DNA of 39,235 bases from an uncultured Actinomycetes bacterium (GCA_903954055.1 CAJBMC010000156.1:1-39235); one strand, 5' to 3'. Shown: positions 19,319 to 28,631, counted from the stretch's first letter. Notes: generated by a model not told the origin, from the sequence alone. Translations and numbers: made by a program.

Positions 19319-20500
19319 TTATGACTTTCCGTCATCTCCATCGGGGGTTGATGGTCGAATCAGCCGTCCTGGCCGGACGCTCGAGCTGCCAAAGCGAGCG
19401 CGGGCCTTATCGATTGCGCTATCTGCATCCCGCCACCCCTTTTCGCGCGAGCCTAGGAGCATCTGTTCATGGGCCGCCTCTTGCAGGTTCTCGAGCGATA
19501 CCGCAACAAGTCGTAATCGAGCGCCATTAATTTTCAAGGCCTTATAAAGGGTACGGACAACCTCGTAGATATCTTGAGTGCTATCGATTGCCAGGGGAAG
19601 AGTCTTGCTGCGATTAATCGTAGTGAAATCTGCGAAACGGACTTTGATTCCGACCGTCTTTGCAAAGAGGCCTCGATCTCGTAAGCGCGCCGTCGCCTTC
19701 TCTGTCATGCGTAAGAACTCGCGGAGAATCTCTTCTGGGTTATCTAAGTCGTATGCAAAAGTCTCTGCATTACTGATGCTCTTATCGGGTTCGTCGTTAC
19801 TGACATCGCGCAGATCTCGACCCCATGCAAGTTCATAGAGCGAAGCTCCTGTGGAATCACCGAGGGCTCGAATGAGAGTCGAACGCGGGGTATTGGCGAT
19901 ATCGCCAATCGTATGAAGTCCTAAGCGATCGAGCGCTTCGCCGGTCTTAGGGCCGACTCCCCACATCGCACCAACAGGAAGCGGATGTAAAAACTCTAAT
20001 AACCGTTCATCTAGAATCTCAAGCATTCCATTGGGTTTGCAATGTTGTGATGCAAGTTTTGCAATGAACTTATTTGATGCGATTCCTACCGAACAGGTAA
20101 TGCCCTCTTGTGCCTGGACCTCATCGCGAATCTTCTGCGCAATTTCGCGACCAGTACCTAATAATTTTAAGGCCCCCGTCACATCGAGAAATGCCTCATC
20201 GAGTGAGATGGGTTCTACCTTCGGTGTGTAGGTAGAGAAAATGTTCATTATACGTTCGGAGATTTCAGAATAGCGATGATGTTCTGGGGCGATAAAGATT
20301 GCTTGCGGCGCCATCCGCTGCGCTCTACCCACTGGCATAGCTGCTCGGATTCCAAATTTACGTGCCGCGTAATTAGCAGAGAGCACTACCCCTCGAGCAC
20401 CTGCGCCAACTACAACTGCTTTACCTCGCAACTCTGGGTGATCGAGCTCTGCTACAGATGCGTAGAACGCATCCATATCTACATGCAGGATTGTGCTCAT
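19319..20500 (-). CDS. dinB: DNA polymerase IV (Y-family)
   Basis: ILHVDMDAFYASVAELDHPELRGKAVVVG, YSEISERIM, PISLDEAFLDVTG, CSVGIASNKFIAKLAS motifs. Confidence 0.97.
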   Translation of the reverse strand: MSTILHVDMDAFYASVAELDHPELRGKAVVVGAGARGVVLSANYAARKFGIRAAMPVGRAQRMAPQAIFIAPEHHRYSEISERIMNIFSTYTPKVEPISLDEAFLDVTGALKLLGTGREIAQKIRDEVQAQEGITCSVGIASNKFIAKLASQHCKPNGMLEILDERLLEFLHPLPVGAMWGVGPKTGEALDRLGLHTIGDIANTPRSTLIRALGDSTGASLYELAWGRDLRDVSNDEPDKSISNAETFAYDLDNPEEILREFLRMTEKATARLRDRGLFAKTVGIKVRFADFTTINRSKTLPLAIDSTQDIYEVVRTLYKALKINGARLRLVAVSLENLQEAAHEQMLLGSREKGWRDADSAIDKARARFGSSSVRPGRLIRPSTPDGDDGKS

Positions 20501-23500
20501 ATCGCCACACTACCTTTCTTGAGATTCCATTCTTGATAGGCGCTTCGTAGATCCCAGACACCTGTTGCGCGAATTGAGATTCCACGTTCGCCGGTGCGGC
20601 GAGTAACGCCCCGTACGAGAAATAGTGAGGTCGCATAGAGGGTCTGCGCATATTCGCCGCTACCCGATTGCAGTACATCGGGGAAGAAGGTGGCATCGCT
20701 ACACCCATAACCATCATCGAGAGAGAGGAAGAGAACGCGCTTACCTGAACGCACTGGTGGGGATTGCAATGCGACTTTAACCCCGGCGATAAGAACAGTG
20801 CTATTGCTCCGCTGTTGTAATAAATCACAAGAACGCGTAGCGCCGATGGCGTTGAGAAATTCGGCATATGGTGAAATCAGATGCTCTGAGAGATCCATAC
20901 CGAGACGCGAAAGTTCGTGTGCCATTTTTTCACTACTGGTCATAGCCGGTAGTCCACTCGCCTCTAAGAGCGGTGGCGCAAGTCCAAGTGACATCTGCCC
21001 ACCTGATAACGCTGGCGTAGAGCTCTTCTGTAAATCAGCTAAGTGCAATAACAAATCGCGATGAGTAATTTCATTATTGATATGGAGTGCATCGAGAGCG
21101 CCGGTAAGAATCAAGGTCTCGATTGTCGGCGCAGCAGCACCAGACCTGCGATAGAAATCTGCTAAATCAATATATGGCTGACCTGCTGCAATATTTGCAA
21201 TCTCTCGCTCGCTTGCACCAGAGACTGCCGATAGCGCGATGCGAATTGCCGGCCTATCCCCTGTTAACTCAACTCGATAATCACTACCTGAGTAATTAAT
21301 ATCCAACGGCGCAAGTGGCACGCCCATCTGACGCGCTTCATCAATCATCAACCGCTTGGGGTACATACCCGGATCATGGGTAAGAACGCCTGCGATAAAT
21401 GCCGCAGGGTAATGAGTCTTTAACCATGCAGATTGATAGGTAGGTAAGGCAAATGCGGCAGCGTGTGCTTTACAGAAACCGAAGGATGCAAATGCGCGCA
21501 AAATTTCCCAGACTGTTGTAATTGTTGAAAGCTCGTAGCCATTTTCAGTTGCTGCAGGGAAGAACCAATCGCAGACCTCTTGCTGTCCTTCTTTACTGCC
21601 GAGCGCGCGACGCTTCTCATCGCCTGCCGCTAATGAGATACCTGTCATCACAGAGATAATCGATATGACCTGTTCGTGAAAGACGACAACACCTTCAGTC
21701 TCAGCCAATATCGGGGCGAGAGTGGGATGAATTAACTGTGGGGCGGTAAAGCCACCACGGGCCTCAAGGAAGGGGCGAATCATGTCGCTCTTAACTGGCC
21801 CTGGTCGAAAGAGCGAGATATCGATGACGAGATCATTAAAGGTGCGCGGCTGTAGCTTGCCGACGAGTTCGCGTTGTCCTGGGCTCTCGATCTGAAAGAG
21901 ACCGAAGGTCTGCGTTGATTGAATCAATTGATATGTAGCAGGATCATCGAGCGGAACAGCATCGATATCGAACTCTGGATCTGCAGTACGTCTAATCTCT
22001 TCGACGGCGTGAGCGATAGCAGATTGCATACGCACACCTAAGACATCGAGCTTTAGTAATCCAATATCTTCGACATCATCTTTATCAAATTCGAGCATTG
22101 GATATCCGCCCGCGCTGATCTGTAGCGGAGTGCGATCAAGCAAGGTCGCATCTGAGAGAGCGATGGCACAGGGATGCATTGCAAGGTGGCGCGGTAGACC
22201 ATCGAGGCGTTGCGCCATTGCAATAGTCATCGCCATCAAGGGTGCAGATGTATTGAGCGACTTTAACTCTGGCAGCGATGCAAGCGCTGCCTCAATATTG
22301 GCGGCGCGAATATGGGGCATCGACTTTGCGAGAAGATCAATCTCGACTGCAGGGAGGCCGAGCGCAGCGCCAGCATCACGAATTGCATGGCGTGCACGGT
22401 AGGTCTCAACCATCGCAACCGTGGCACAGCGAGAGATCGCGCTAGGTACAGTAAAAGATGGCGCTCCATATCGAGCAAAGGTGGCGTCGTAAATCTCTAA
22501 CCGTCGTGCGGATTCGACATCGATATCGATATCAGGAAGTGCGCGACGTAGCGGTGAACAGAAACGTTCCATCAAGAGGCCATGTTCGATGGGATCAACG
22601 CCAGATATTCCAAGTAAGTGACAGATGAGAGAACCGGCGCCGGAACCACGAGCTGCAACGCGGATGCCTTTTTCGCGCGCCATAGCGGTGATATCGGCAA
22701 CGGTGAGAAAGTAGGACTCGAAGCCAAGTGTTGCCACCGTCGCAAGTTCATCATCAAGCCGGGCGCGTGCAGTGCGAATGCGATCGCTATCGGTATAACG
22801 CCAATGCAACCCTGATTCGGTACGTTCGCGTAATACCCGCCGCATATCTGCAGCGTTAGCTGCCCCCACCACATCTGCCTCAGGGAGATGAACGTCGCCT
22901 AAACCGATATCGCGCTGCGGTGATAATAATGATCGCTCTGCCCATTCGCGGGTCTTCTTTAATAATAATCGTGGTGAACCTTCGCCGGCAGCGCGCGCAA
23001 TCTCTGCCGCAAGAGCCTGCATCTCACCGCTACTCTTCAAAAATCCCTCTGCATTACGGCGTTCGAGATGGCGTCGATCGAGTGGAACTAATTGCCGCGC
23101 ACAATCGAGAATATCGGCTACTGGACCATCGCTGCGATCGCGCATGCGTACAGCATTGGTAATTACTGCATCAATATCGTGTTCGCGAGCAAAGACCAAT
23201 GACCTTGCTGCATGAGCTGTCGAGCGCGCTCCATTACCGGCGACTAAATGTGAGACACATTCGATAGCGTGGTCAGCAAAGTAGGGGCGGGTCTTATTGA
23301 AGATATCCATTGCCATATCGAAGCGATGAAGTGCAATCGCCTCAGATACTGGCGACTCAGGGCCATGTAATAAATAGAGCTGCGTGCTGTGCTCGGAGAA
23401 TTTTTCGAGGATATCCATAGTGATGACTGGAATGCGATCTGGTGAGTTAAAGGTAATACCGCGGTAGAGGTGCATGAGATTGCGATATCCCCCATCGCTG

Positions 23501-23781
23501 CCAGCGAGAATTGTGACGCGAGGAAAATTTTTTCGATCTGATGCGATACCTACAGATTCAGAGTTAATGAGATCGATCTGAAGGTTGATGCCGATAATCG
23601 GCGCGATGCCGTATTGGAGACAACTCTTTGCAAAGCGAATCGTGCCGGCAAATGAATCGCGATCAGTCAAGCCAATCGCAGGCATCTCAAATTCAGCAGC
23701 GCGCGCAACTAAGTCGTGCGGCATTGTTGTGCCGTACTTAAATGAGTATGCACTTGTAGTGCGGAGATGGATAAAGCTCAT
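20497..23781 (-). CDS. dnaE2: DNA polymerase III alpha-type, error-prone DnaE2-like
   Basis: 1094 aa C-family polymerase; LPDIDIDVESARRLEIYDATFARYGA, RPGPVKSDMIRPFLEARGG, VVVFHEQVISI, CKAHAAAFALPTYQSAWLKTHYPAAFIAGVL; DnaE2-like size and 4-bp overlap with dinB. Confidence 0.9.
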   Translation of the reverse strand: MSFIHLRTTSAYSFKYGTTMPHDLVARAAEFEMPAIGLTDRDSFAGTIRFAKSCLQYGIAPIIGINLQIDLINSESVGIASDRKNFPRVTILAGSDGGYRNLMHLYRGITFNSPDRIPVITMDILEKFSEHSTQLYLLHGPESPVSEAIALHRFDMAMDIFNKTRPYFADHAIECVSHLVAGNGARSTAHAARSLVFAREHDIDAVITNAVRMRDRSDGPVADILDCARQLVPLDRRHLERRNAEGFLKSSGEMQALAAEIARAAGEGSPRLLLKKTREWAERSLLSPQRDIGLGDVHLPEADVVGAANAADMRRVLRERTESGLHWRYTDSDRIRTARARLDDELATVATLGFESYFLTVADITAMAREKGIRVAARGSGAGSLICHLLGISGVDPIEHGLLMERFCSPLRRALPDIDIDVESARRLEIYDATFARYGAPSFTVPSAISRCATVAMVETYRARHAIRDAGAALGLPAVEIDLLAKSMPHIRAANIEAALASLPELKSLNTSAPLMAMTIAMAQRLDGLPRHLAMHPCAIALSDATLLDRTPLQISAGGYPMLEFDKDDVEDIGLLKLDVLGVRMQSAIAHAVEEIRRTADPEFDIDAVPLDDPATYQLIQSTQTFGLFQIESPGQRELVGKLQPRTFNDLVIDISLFRPGPVKSDMIRPFLEARGGFTAPQLIHPTLAPILAETEGVVVFHEQVISIISVMTGISLAAGDEKRRALGSKEGQQEVCDWFFPAATENGYELSTITTVWEILRAFASFGFCKAHAAAFALPTYQSAWLKTHYPAAFIAGVLTHDPGMYPKRLMIDEARQMGVPLAPLDINYSGSDYRVELTGDRPAIRIALSAVSGASEREIANIAAGQPYIDLADFYRRSGAAAPTIETLILTGALDALHINNEITHRDLLLHLADLQKSSTPALSGGQMSLGLAPPLLEASGLPAMTSSEKMAHELSRLGMDLSEHLISPYAEFLNAIGATRSCDLLQQRSNSTVLIAGVKVALQSPPVRSGKRVLFLSLDDGYGCSDATFFPDVLQSGSGEYAQTLYATSLFLVRGVTRRTGERGISIRATGVWDLRSAYQEWNLKKGSVAI

Positions 23782-23809
23782 GAGGTATCAGAGTGAGGGG
23801 TAGCAACAA

Positions 23810-24088
23810 CTAGATAGTTGTGACGATCCACTGTCCTGTCGCTTCATCACGTTCGAGTTGAAATGTTGTCAGCGTGCCAATCGGTGCAGCCTCAACCCGC
23901 CATAAGGCGCGCGCCTGATCATCGGGGCGATACTTGCCATCGCTGACTCGGTTCCACCACCCACCGGATTCGCACCATCGCGAGAGAACTGCATGGATTC
24001 GGAAGCGCTTTCCGCGGAAGGTGAATTCGATAGGAGTAGTCGGTCCATCAATCAGGACTTCTCCTGCAGGGATTACTTCGCTCGCCAT
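23810..24088 (-). CDS. DUF6504-like small protein
   Basis: TPIEFTFRGKRFRIHAVLSRWCESGGWW...RALWRVEAA; strong SD AGGAGG; upstream of dnaE2 as in other actinobacteria. Confidence 0.7.
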   Translation of the reverse strand: MASEVIPAGEVLIDGPTTPIEFTFRGKRFRIHAVLSRWCESGGWWNRVSDGKYRPDDQARALWRVEAAPIGTLTTFQLERDEATGQWIVTTI

Positions 24089-24121
24089 GGTGATCCTCCT
24101 TTGTAATAGGTGTAATAGATA

Positions 24122-24139
24122 TTCGAACAGATGTTCGAA
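24122..24139. promoter_or_regulatory. LexA/SOS box upstream of DUF6504-dnaE2-dinB
   Basis: Perfect palindrome TTCGAAC-AGAT-GTTCGAA matching the Gram-positive/actinobacterial consensus CGAACN4GTTCG, 33 bp upstream of the start codon. Confidence 0.9.
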
Positions 24140-24218
24140 AAATAGCCCACCCCACTGACAAGGGCAACGCTCGACTTCTCCTTGAGGGTTGCCGGCGTGT
24201 TACGAGCGTAAAGTAATT

Positions 24219-24230
24219 GAAATTTCAACT
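24219..24230. promoter_or_regulatory. Perfect 12-bp palindrome upstream of DoxX gene (putative operator)
   Basis: TTGAAATTTCAA; function unknown. Confidence 0.35.
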
Positions 24231-24290
24231 ACATCCCCTACCCTTTCATTGTGCTCAGCAGAAGTGCTGCTGCAAGAGAAATCAAGCGAA

Positions 24291-24722
24291 ATGGAGAATC
24301 AATTGAACGTACTACTCATCATCGGCCGCCTCTTCTTTGGTGCGCTCTGGATCGGCGCTGGCTTTGGCCACTTTAAGAACCTCGAAGCAATGACAGGTTA
24401 TGCAAAGTACAAGAAGCTTCCAGCTGCAAAGCTCGGAGTTCTCGGCTCAGGTCTGACATTTCTTATCGGCGGAATCCTCGTCGTGCTTGGAACATGGGTT
24501 GATCTCGGTGCGCTTCTTATCGCTATCACAGTGATTCTCGCTGCACTTATCTTCCACCAGTACTGGAAGGAGACGGATACCAATGCAAAGATGCAGGAGA
24601 CAATGGCATTTAATAAGGACATCGCACTTGGTGGCGCTGCACTTATCTTGTTCGCTCTCGTCGCTGGTGGCCTCGTGACAGATTTCGGTCCACACGTTGG
24701 AACGCTCGCACTCTTTGGCTAA
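24291..24722 (+). CDS. DoxX family membrane protein
   Basis: NVLLIIGRLFFGALWIGAGFGHFKNLEAMTGYAKYKKLPAAKLGVLGSGLTFLIGGILVVLG; start may be ATG 24291 or TTG 24303 (GGAGA upstream). Confidence 0.88.
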   Translation: MENQLNVLLIIGRLFFGALWIGAGFGHFKNLEAMTGYAKYKKLPAAKLGVLGSGLTFLIGGILVVLGTWVDLGALLIAITVILAALIFHQYWKETDTNAKMQETMAFNKDIALGGAALILFALVAGGLVTDFGPHVGTLALFG

Positions 24723-24737
24723 GGTAAAAATTCACCG

Positions 24738-24768
24738 AAAAGCCCCTCGAGAAATCGGGGGGCTTTTT
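24738..24768 (+). terminator. Intrinsic terminator after DoxX gene
   Basis: AAAAGCCCC...GGGGCTTTTT hairpin with T-tract. Confidence 0.85.
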
Positions 24769-24791
24769 CCTTTCTACGAGAGGATGCAGCC

Positions 24792-25535
24792 ATGGAAATT
24801 GTTGGTGCACTTTTAGCCGGATCCTTTATTGGTGCAGTTTTAGGATTTGTTGGCGCAGGCGGCGCAATGCTCTCGGTTCCAATTTTGATTTACATCTTTG
24901 GTTACACACCTCACCATGCCACTACCGCTGCACTGGCCGTTGTCTTCCTGGCATCATTTTCGGGAGCAGTTCCGAAGATGCGATTGAAGGAAGTTCTCTA
25001 CCGTGATGCATTGGTTATTTGGGGAATTGGGCTAGTCACTAATATTGGATTTTCGTCAATCTCAGATTCGCTCCCTGAATCATTTATTACCACCGGCTTT
25101 GCAGTCGTGCTGACAGTTGCCGGACTATCAATGCTCCGCAATCCTTTTACCGATATCCATAAGAGAATTCCAGTTTCAGTTCTCATACTGGTCTCTCTCA
25201 TAATTGGAGCGATGACAGGTTTATTTGGCATCGGAGGAGGATTCTTAGCAATACCGATTCTCGTTCTCTTCTTTGGTACGCCACAGAAAGTTGCGGCCGG
25301 TACTTCGCTCTTAATTATTAGCCTTAACTCCATCACTGCCCTGATCGGTCACTACCATCTCTGGAATGAGGTCAAGTGGCGTACTCCAGCTTTAATGGCA
25401 GTGAGTGCAATCTATGTCGCACAAATGGCTTCTCGAAAAAATTCTGGAGCGTCTCCGATTGCGGTAAAGAAAGCCTTCTCGGTACTGCTCTTTAGTATTG
25501 CGCTCTTTACTCTGGCAAAAACCTGGCTGCTGTAA
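24792..25535 (+). CDS. TauE/SafE family sulfite exporter-like permease
   Basis: GFVGAGGAMLSVPILIYIFGYTPHHATTAALAVVF and GLFGIGGGFLAIPILVLFFGTPQKVAAGTSLLII duplicated motifs. Confidence 0.9.
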   Translation: MEIVGALLAGSFIGAVLGFVGAGGAMLSVPILIYIFGYTPHHATTAALAVVFLASFSGAVPKMRLKEVLYRDALVIWGIGLVTNIGFSSISDSLPESFITTGFAVVLTVAGLSMLRNPFTDIHKRIPVSVLILVSLIIGAMTGLFGIGGGFLAIPILVLFFGTPQKVAAGTSLLIISLNSITALIGHYHLWNEVKWRTPALMAVSAIYVAQMASRKNSGASPIAVKKAFSVLLFSIALFTLAKTWLL

Positions 25536-26732
25536 TTATTCTCTAATTGCGCGAGACATATATCCAGCGAGAATCATCATTCCCACTGGATAAGCCATCG
25601 CCCACGATAGTGATGTCGCTTGTGCAAGCAGCCCTGTGACAGTTGGGCCGATAAAGAATCCGGCAATACCAATGACTCCCACACGCGCAATTGCAACCGC
25701 GGGTGCGATTCCTTTCAGTCGACTCGCTGCCAAGATAAATGCTGGAAACATCGGTCCGATGCCAAGACCGGCGAAGATAAAACCACAATTGACAATAATC
25801 AATGCGGGGATCGTAGCAACGCTCGATAACGGAATTGCGATCGCCAAAGAGACCGCCCATCCGCCGCCTCCTAAGATTCCGCCATATCGCACCGTGTTGC
25901 GTGCTCCAAATTTTTCCAGCGCCTTATCACCTAAGAAACGACTTGTGATCATGGCAAGCGCAAAGCAGGCAAAAGCGGATGCATACACACCCTTGGAAAT
26001 ATTCATATTTTCTCGGAGCAAGATTGCGCCCCAATCACTTGCCGCACCTTCGGCAACCATCCCTGCAATTAGCCCTAAGCCAATTGCCCAGAGCGGGAGG
26101 ACAGACTTTCCAAAGAATGGGATCTTCGCCTCTGTTATTTCGCCACCAGCCCCCGCATGTTCATCAAATTCAGGTGCGAGCAGATAAATATTTGCTGGGA
26201 TAAAGGCGATGATTGAGAGAACTGCGACTGCCGTTAAATTTGCACGTGGTGAGAGATAAGAAATCATGACACCACCAAATACGGTTGTGGCGAAAGAGCC
26301 GAGGCTCCACATGCCATGGAATGAAGACATCCACTTCTGATCAAGAATTTTCTCAACAACAACTGCTTGTGTATTGACCGACATATCAGTAAGCGCATAC
26401 CCAAAGCCCATCAACATCAGCGCGAGGAAGAGTTCCAGAGCGCTCCGTGAATAGGCCACTGCAATGAGCCCGACCGGCATCAGGATGGATGAGATATTTA
26501 CTATGGGGCGAGATCCATATGTATGGACAGCTCTTCCTGCAACTTGTGCACCAAGCACGGCGCCGATTGTGGCACCGATAAATACAAAGCCGAATTGGCC
26601 GTTGCTGACACCGACGGCATCTTTAATCTCAGGAATACGTGCGACCCATGCCATCGATGTTATTCCCATGATGAAGAAGGAAGCCCAGAGCGAATTACGA
26701 GCGCGAATTCCACGCTGAACGGCTGTAGTCAC
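25536..26732 (-). CDS. Major facilitator superfamily transporter
   Basis: 398 aa, about 12 TM; RGIRARNSLWASFFIMGITSMAWVARIPEIKDAVGVSNGQFGFVFIGATIGAVLGAQVAGR; GTG start. Confidence 0.88.
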   Translation of the reverse strand: MTTAVQRGIRARNSLWASFFIMGITSMAWVARIPEIKDAVGVSNGQFGFVFIGATIGAVLGAQVAGRAVHTYGSRPIVNISSILMPVGLIAVAYSRSALELFLALMLMGFGYALTDMSVNTQAVVVEKILDQKWMSSFHGMWSLGSFATTVFGGVMISYLSPRANLTAVAVLSIIAFIPANIYLLAPEFDEHAGAGGEITEAKIPFFGKSVLPLWAIGLGLIAGMVAEGAASDWGAILLRENMNISKGVYASAFACFALAMITSRFLGDKALEKFGARNTVRYGGILGGGGWAVSLAIAIPLSSVATIPALIIVNCGFIFAGLGIGPMFPAFILAASRLKGIAPAVAIARVGVIGIAGFFIGPTVTGLLAQATSLSWAMAYPVGMMILAGYMSRAIRE

Positions 26733-26763
26733 GAGAGAAACTTATCCCTTAACCTTTCGCTCT

Positions 26764-27033
26764 ATGGAACACATCCTCGAGAAGTCGGCAGTAAAAAGAT
26801 CTGAACTTATTCGAGTTGATGCAAATTTTGTAAAGGATTTCTCTGGATTCTCAATCGGTGGTGTGAGTCCCATTGGTTGGATCAATGGCGCAGATATCAT
26901 CTTGATTGATGAAGCGCTCAACGATTATGACGTTATCTGGGCCGCCGCTGGACATCCCCACGGTGTTTTTCCCACAACTTTTGGCGAACTATCTGCTGCA
27001 ACTGGCGCGCAACCAACCTGTGTTGGTGAATAA
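26764..27033 (+). pseudogene. YbaK/EbsC-type aminoacyl-tRNA deacylase domain, N-terminally truncated
   Basis: 89 aa matches only the C-terminal half of the family (GFSIGGVSPIGW...DEALNDYDVIWAAAGHPHGVFPTTFGELSAATGA); no room upstream for the N-terminal half because the MFS gene starts at 26732. Confidence 0.6.
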
Positions 27034-27034
27034 G

Positions 27035-27463
27035 TTAACTCAACGAGGCGAGCAGAGCGCCAATCACAATAAGTGAAATACCGAGCCAATTAAGCTTTGA
27101 ATATTTCTCATGAAGAATGACGACTGCAAGCAAGACCGCCAGCGGCATACTTAATTTATCGATCGGCGCAATCTTTGAAACGTTGCCGATTTGAATCGCC
27201 TTAAAGTAAAAGAGCCACGAGACTGCGCCGGCCACACCTGAGGCGCCAATCCAAAAGAGCGGCCAACCCCGTACCTGGATAACTTTGGCACCAAGGCCAG
27301 ATGCGAATAAAACTGCGACAAGAAAGAGCGTCATCACTGAACTGCGAATGGCAGTTGCCACCGTCGAATCAACGCCACCTAGTCCAAGTTTTCCGAAGAT
27401 CGCAACAAGTGATGCAGATGCCGCAGAAATAAGGGCGTATATGAGCCAGCGATAATCGGTCAT
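27035..27463 (-). CDS. Half-size EamA-family (DMT) transporter
   Basis: 142 aa, about 5 TM; LIYALISAASASLVAIFGKLGLGGVDSTVATAIRS...IDKLSMPLAVLLAVVILHEK. Confidence 0.88.
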   Translation of the reverse strand: MTDYRWLIYALISAASASLVAIFGKLGLGGVDSTVATAIRSSVMTLFLVAVLFASGLGAKVIQVRGWPLFWIGASGVAGAVSWLFYFKAIQIGNVSKIAPIDKLSMPLAVLLAVVILHEKYSKLNWLGISLIVIGALLASLS

Positions 27464-27528
27464 TCCGGTAGGTTACTCCTAAAGATTAACGCTCACTAGT
27501 ATGAAATCTTAAAAGTCGGAGATAAAGC

Positions 27529-27945
27529 ATGAACGCACCCGTGAAAATTTCACTCGGAATGATTGCCATTGTGGTCGACGATTACGACTTCGCAATCAAG
27601 CACTACATTGAAGATCTCGACTTCACTCTCATCGAAGATACCCAACTTTCGCCAGATAAGAGATGGGTCGTCGTTTCACCCGGCCATGATGGGGCACGAA
27701 TTTTGCTTGCTAAGGCTAGTAATGCAGAACAAACCGCAGCAATTGGAAATTCAACCGGTGGACGCGTTGGCTTCTTTCTCTACACAAACTCTTTCACTTC
27801 AACCTATGAAAAATACCTGGCTCGAGGTGTTGAATTCACAGAGAAACCTCGCAGCGAAACCTTCGGTCAGGTTGTTGTATTTAAAGATAAATATGGAAAC
27901 AAGTGGGATCTCATCGAGAATCAGACGTTAGGTCAATCCCACTAA
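27529..27945 (+). CDS. VOC/glyoxalase-fold family protein
   Basis: 138 aa; GMIAIVVDDYDFAIKHYIEDLDFTLIED...FKDKYGNKWDLIE. Confidence 0.88.
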   Translation: MNAPVKISLGMIAIVVDDYDFAIKHYIEDLDFTLIEDTQLSPDKRWVVVSPGHDGARILLAKASNAEQTAAIGNSTGGRVGFFLYTNSFTSTYEKYLARGVEFTEKPRSETFGQVVVFKDKYGNKWDLIENQTLGQSH

Positions 27946-28631
27946 TGGAATTGCGAAGCGTTCAGCAGCAGGTGTTGATTTATATCTTCACCGTTCGAAA
28001 GGGCGCGATTCCCTTTGCATTTATGCAGATGGCGATTGGTCGCCGGCTCGCTCGAAAAATCCCCGGCGTCTCGTTCGCCAAGTTGATGGGGACAGGTACC
28101 GGAAAGACCTTCACTCCCTCCGATGCTGATTTACATCAATGGGCAATTCTCTTCGTTACTGAAGATTTGAAGAGAGTTGAAAATTCAAAGTTTCTTTCGC
28201 ATTGGCGGAAGCGAAGTACTGCAGTTGAAACCTTAATTCTCAATACCGTCTCTTCTCATGGAAAGTGGTCGAAGCGCGAACCGTTTGAGATTTCAACTGC
28301 ACCTCGATTAGGTGGACCGGTAGTTGCCATTACCCGAGCCCGACTCAAGTGGAGCCAAGCTATTCGATTCTGGCGATCTATTCCCCCGGTAGTTCTCGAT
28401 CTTCATCAATCACCTGGTTTGAAGTTCTCCATTGGAATCGGTGAGGCGCCAATCGGCCTGCAAGGAACGCTCTCGATCTGGGAATCCGAATCTGCGTTAC
28501 GTGATTTCGCATACAAGAATGCACCTCACCGAGCAGCGATTGCGGATACGAAGAAATTCAATTGGTATAGCGAAGAGCTCTTTGCCCGCTTTGACCTCGT
28601 CAATACGGCAGACTTCCCCCATGTCCATTAG
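27945..28631 (+). CDS. CrtA-like (spheroidene monooxygenase family) carotenoid oxygenase
   Basis: Start at 27945 (TAATG overlap with the VOC stop; ORF track starts 14 codons earlier). GTGTGKTFTPSDADLHQWAILFV, AITRARLKWSQAIRFWRSIPPVV, GIGEAPIGLQGTLSIWESESALRDFAYKNAPHRAAIADTKKFNWYSEELFARF. Confidence 0.82.
   Translation: MELRSVQQQVLIYIFTVRKGAIPFAFMQMAIGRRLARKIPGVSFAKLMGTGTGKTFTPSDADLHQWAILFVTEDLKRVENSKFLSHWRKRSTAVETLILNTVSSHGKWSKREPFEISTAPRLGGPVVAITRARLKWSQAIRFWRSIPPVVLDLHQSPGLKFSIGIGEAPIGLQGTLSIWESESALRDFAYKNAPHRAAIADTKKFNWYSEELFARFDLVNTADFPHVH

Noticed and set aside
20497-23781. Annotation as the replicative DnaE1
   Set aside because: 1094 aa length, DnaE2-like motif PDIDIDVESARR, operon with dinB and SOS box favour DnaE2
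25636-26187. 183-aa ORF on the + strand
   Set aside because: Antisense to the MFS gene; Pro/Ala/Ile-rich shadow translation with no domain resemblance
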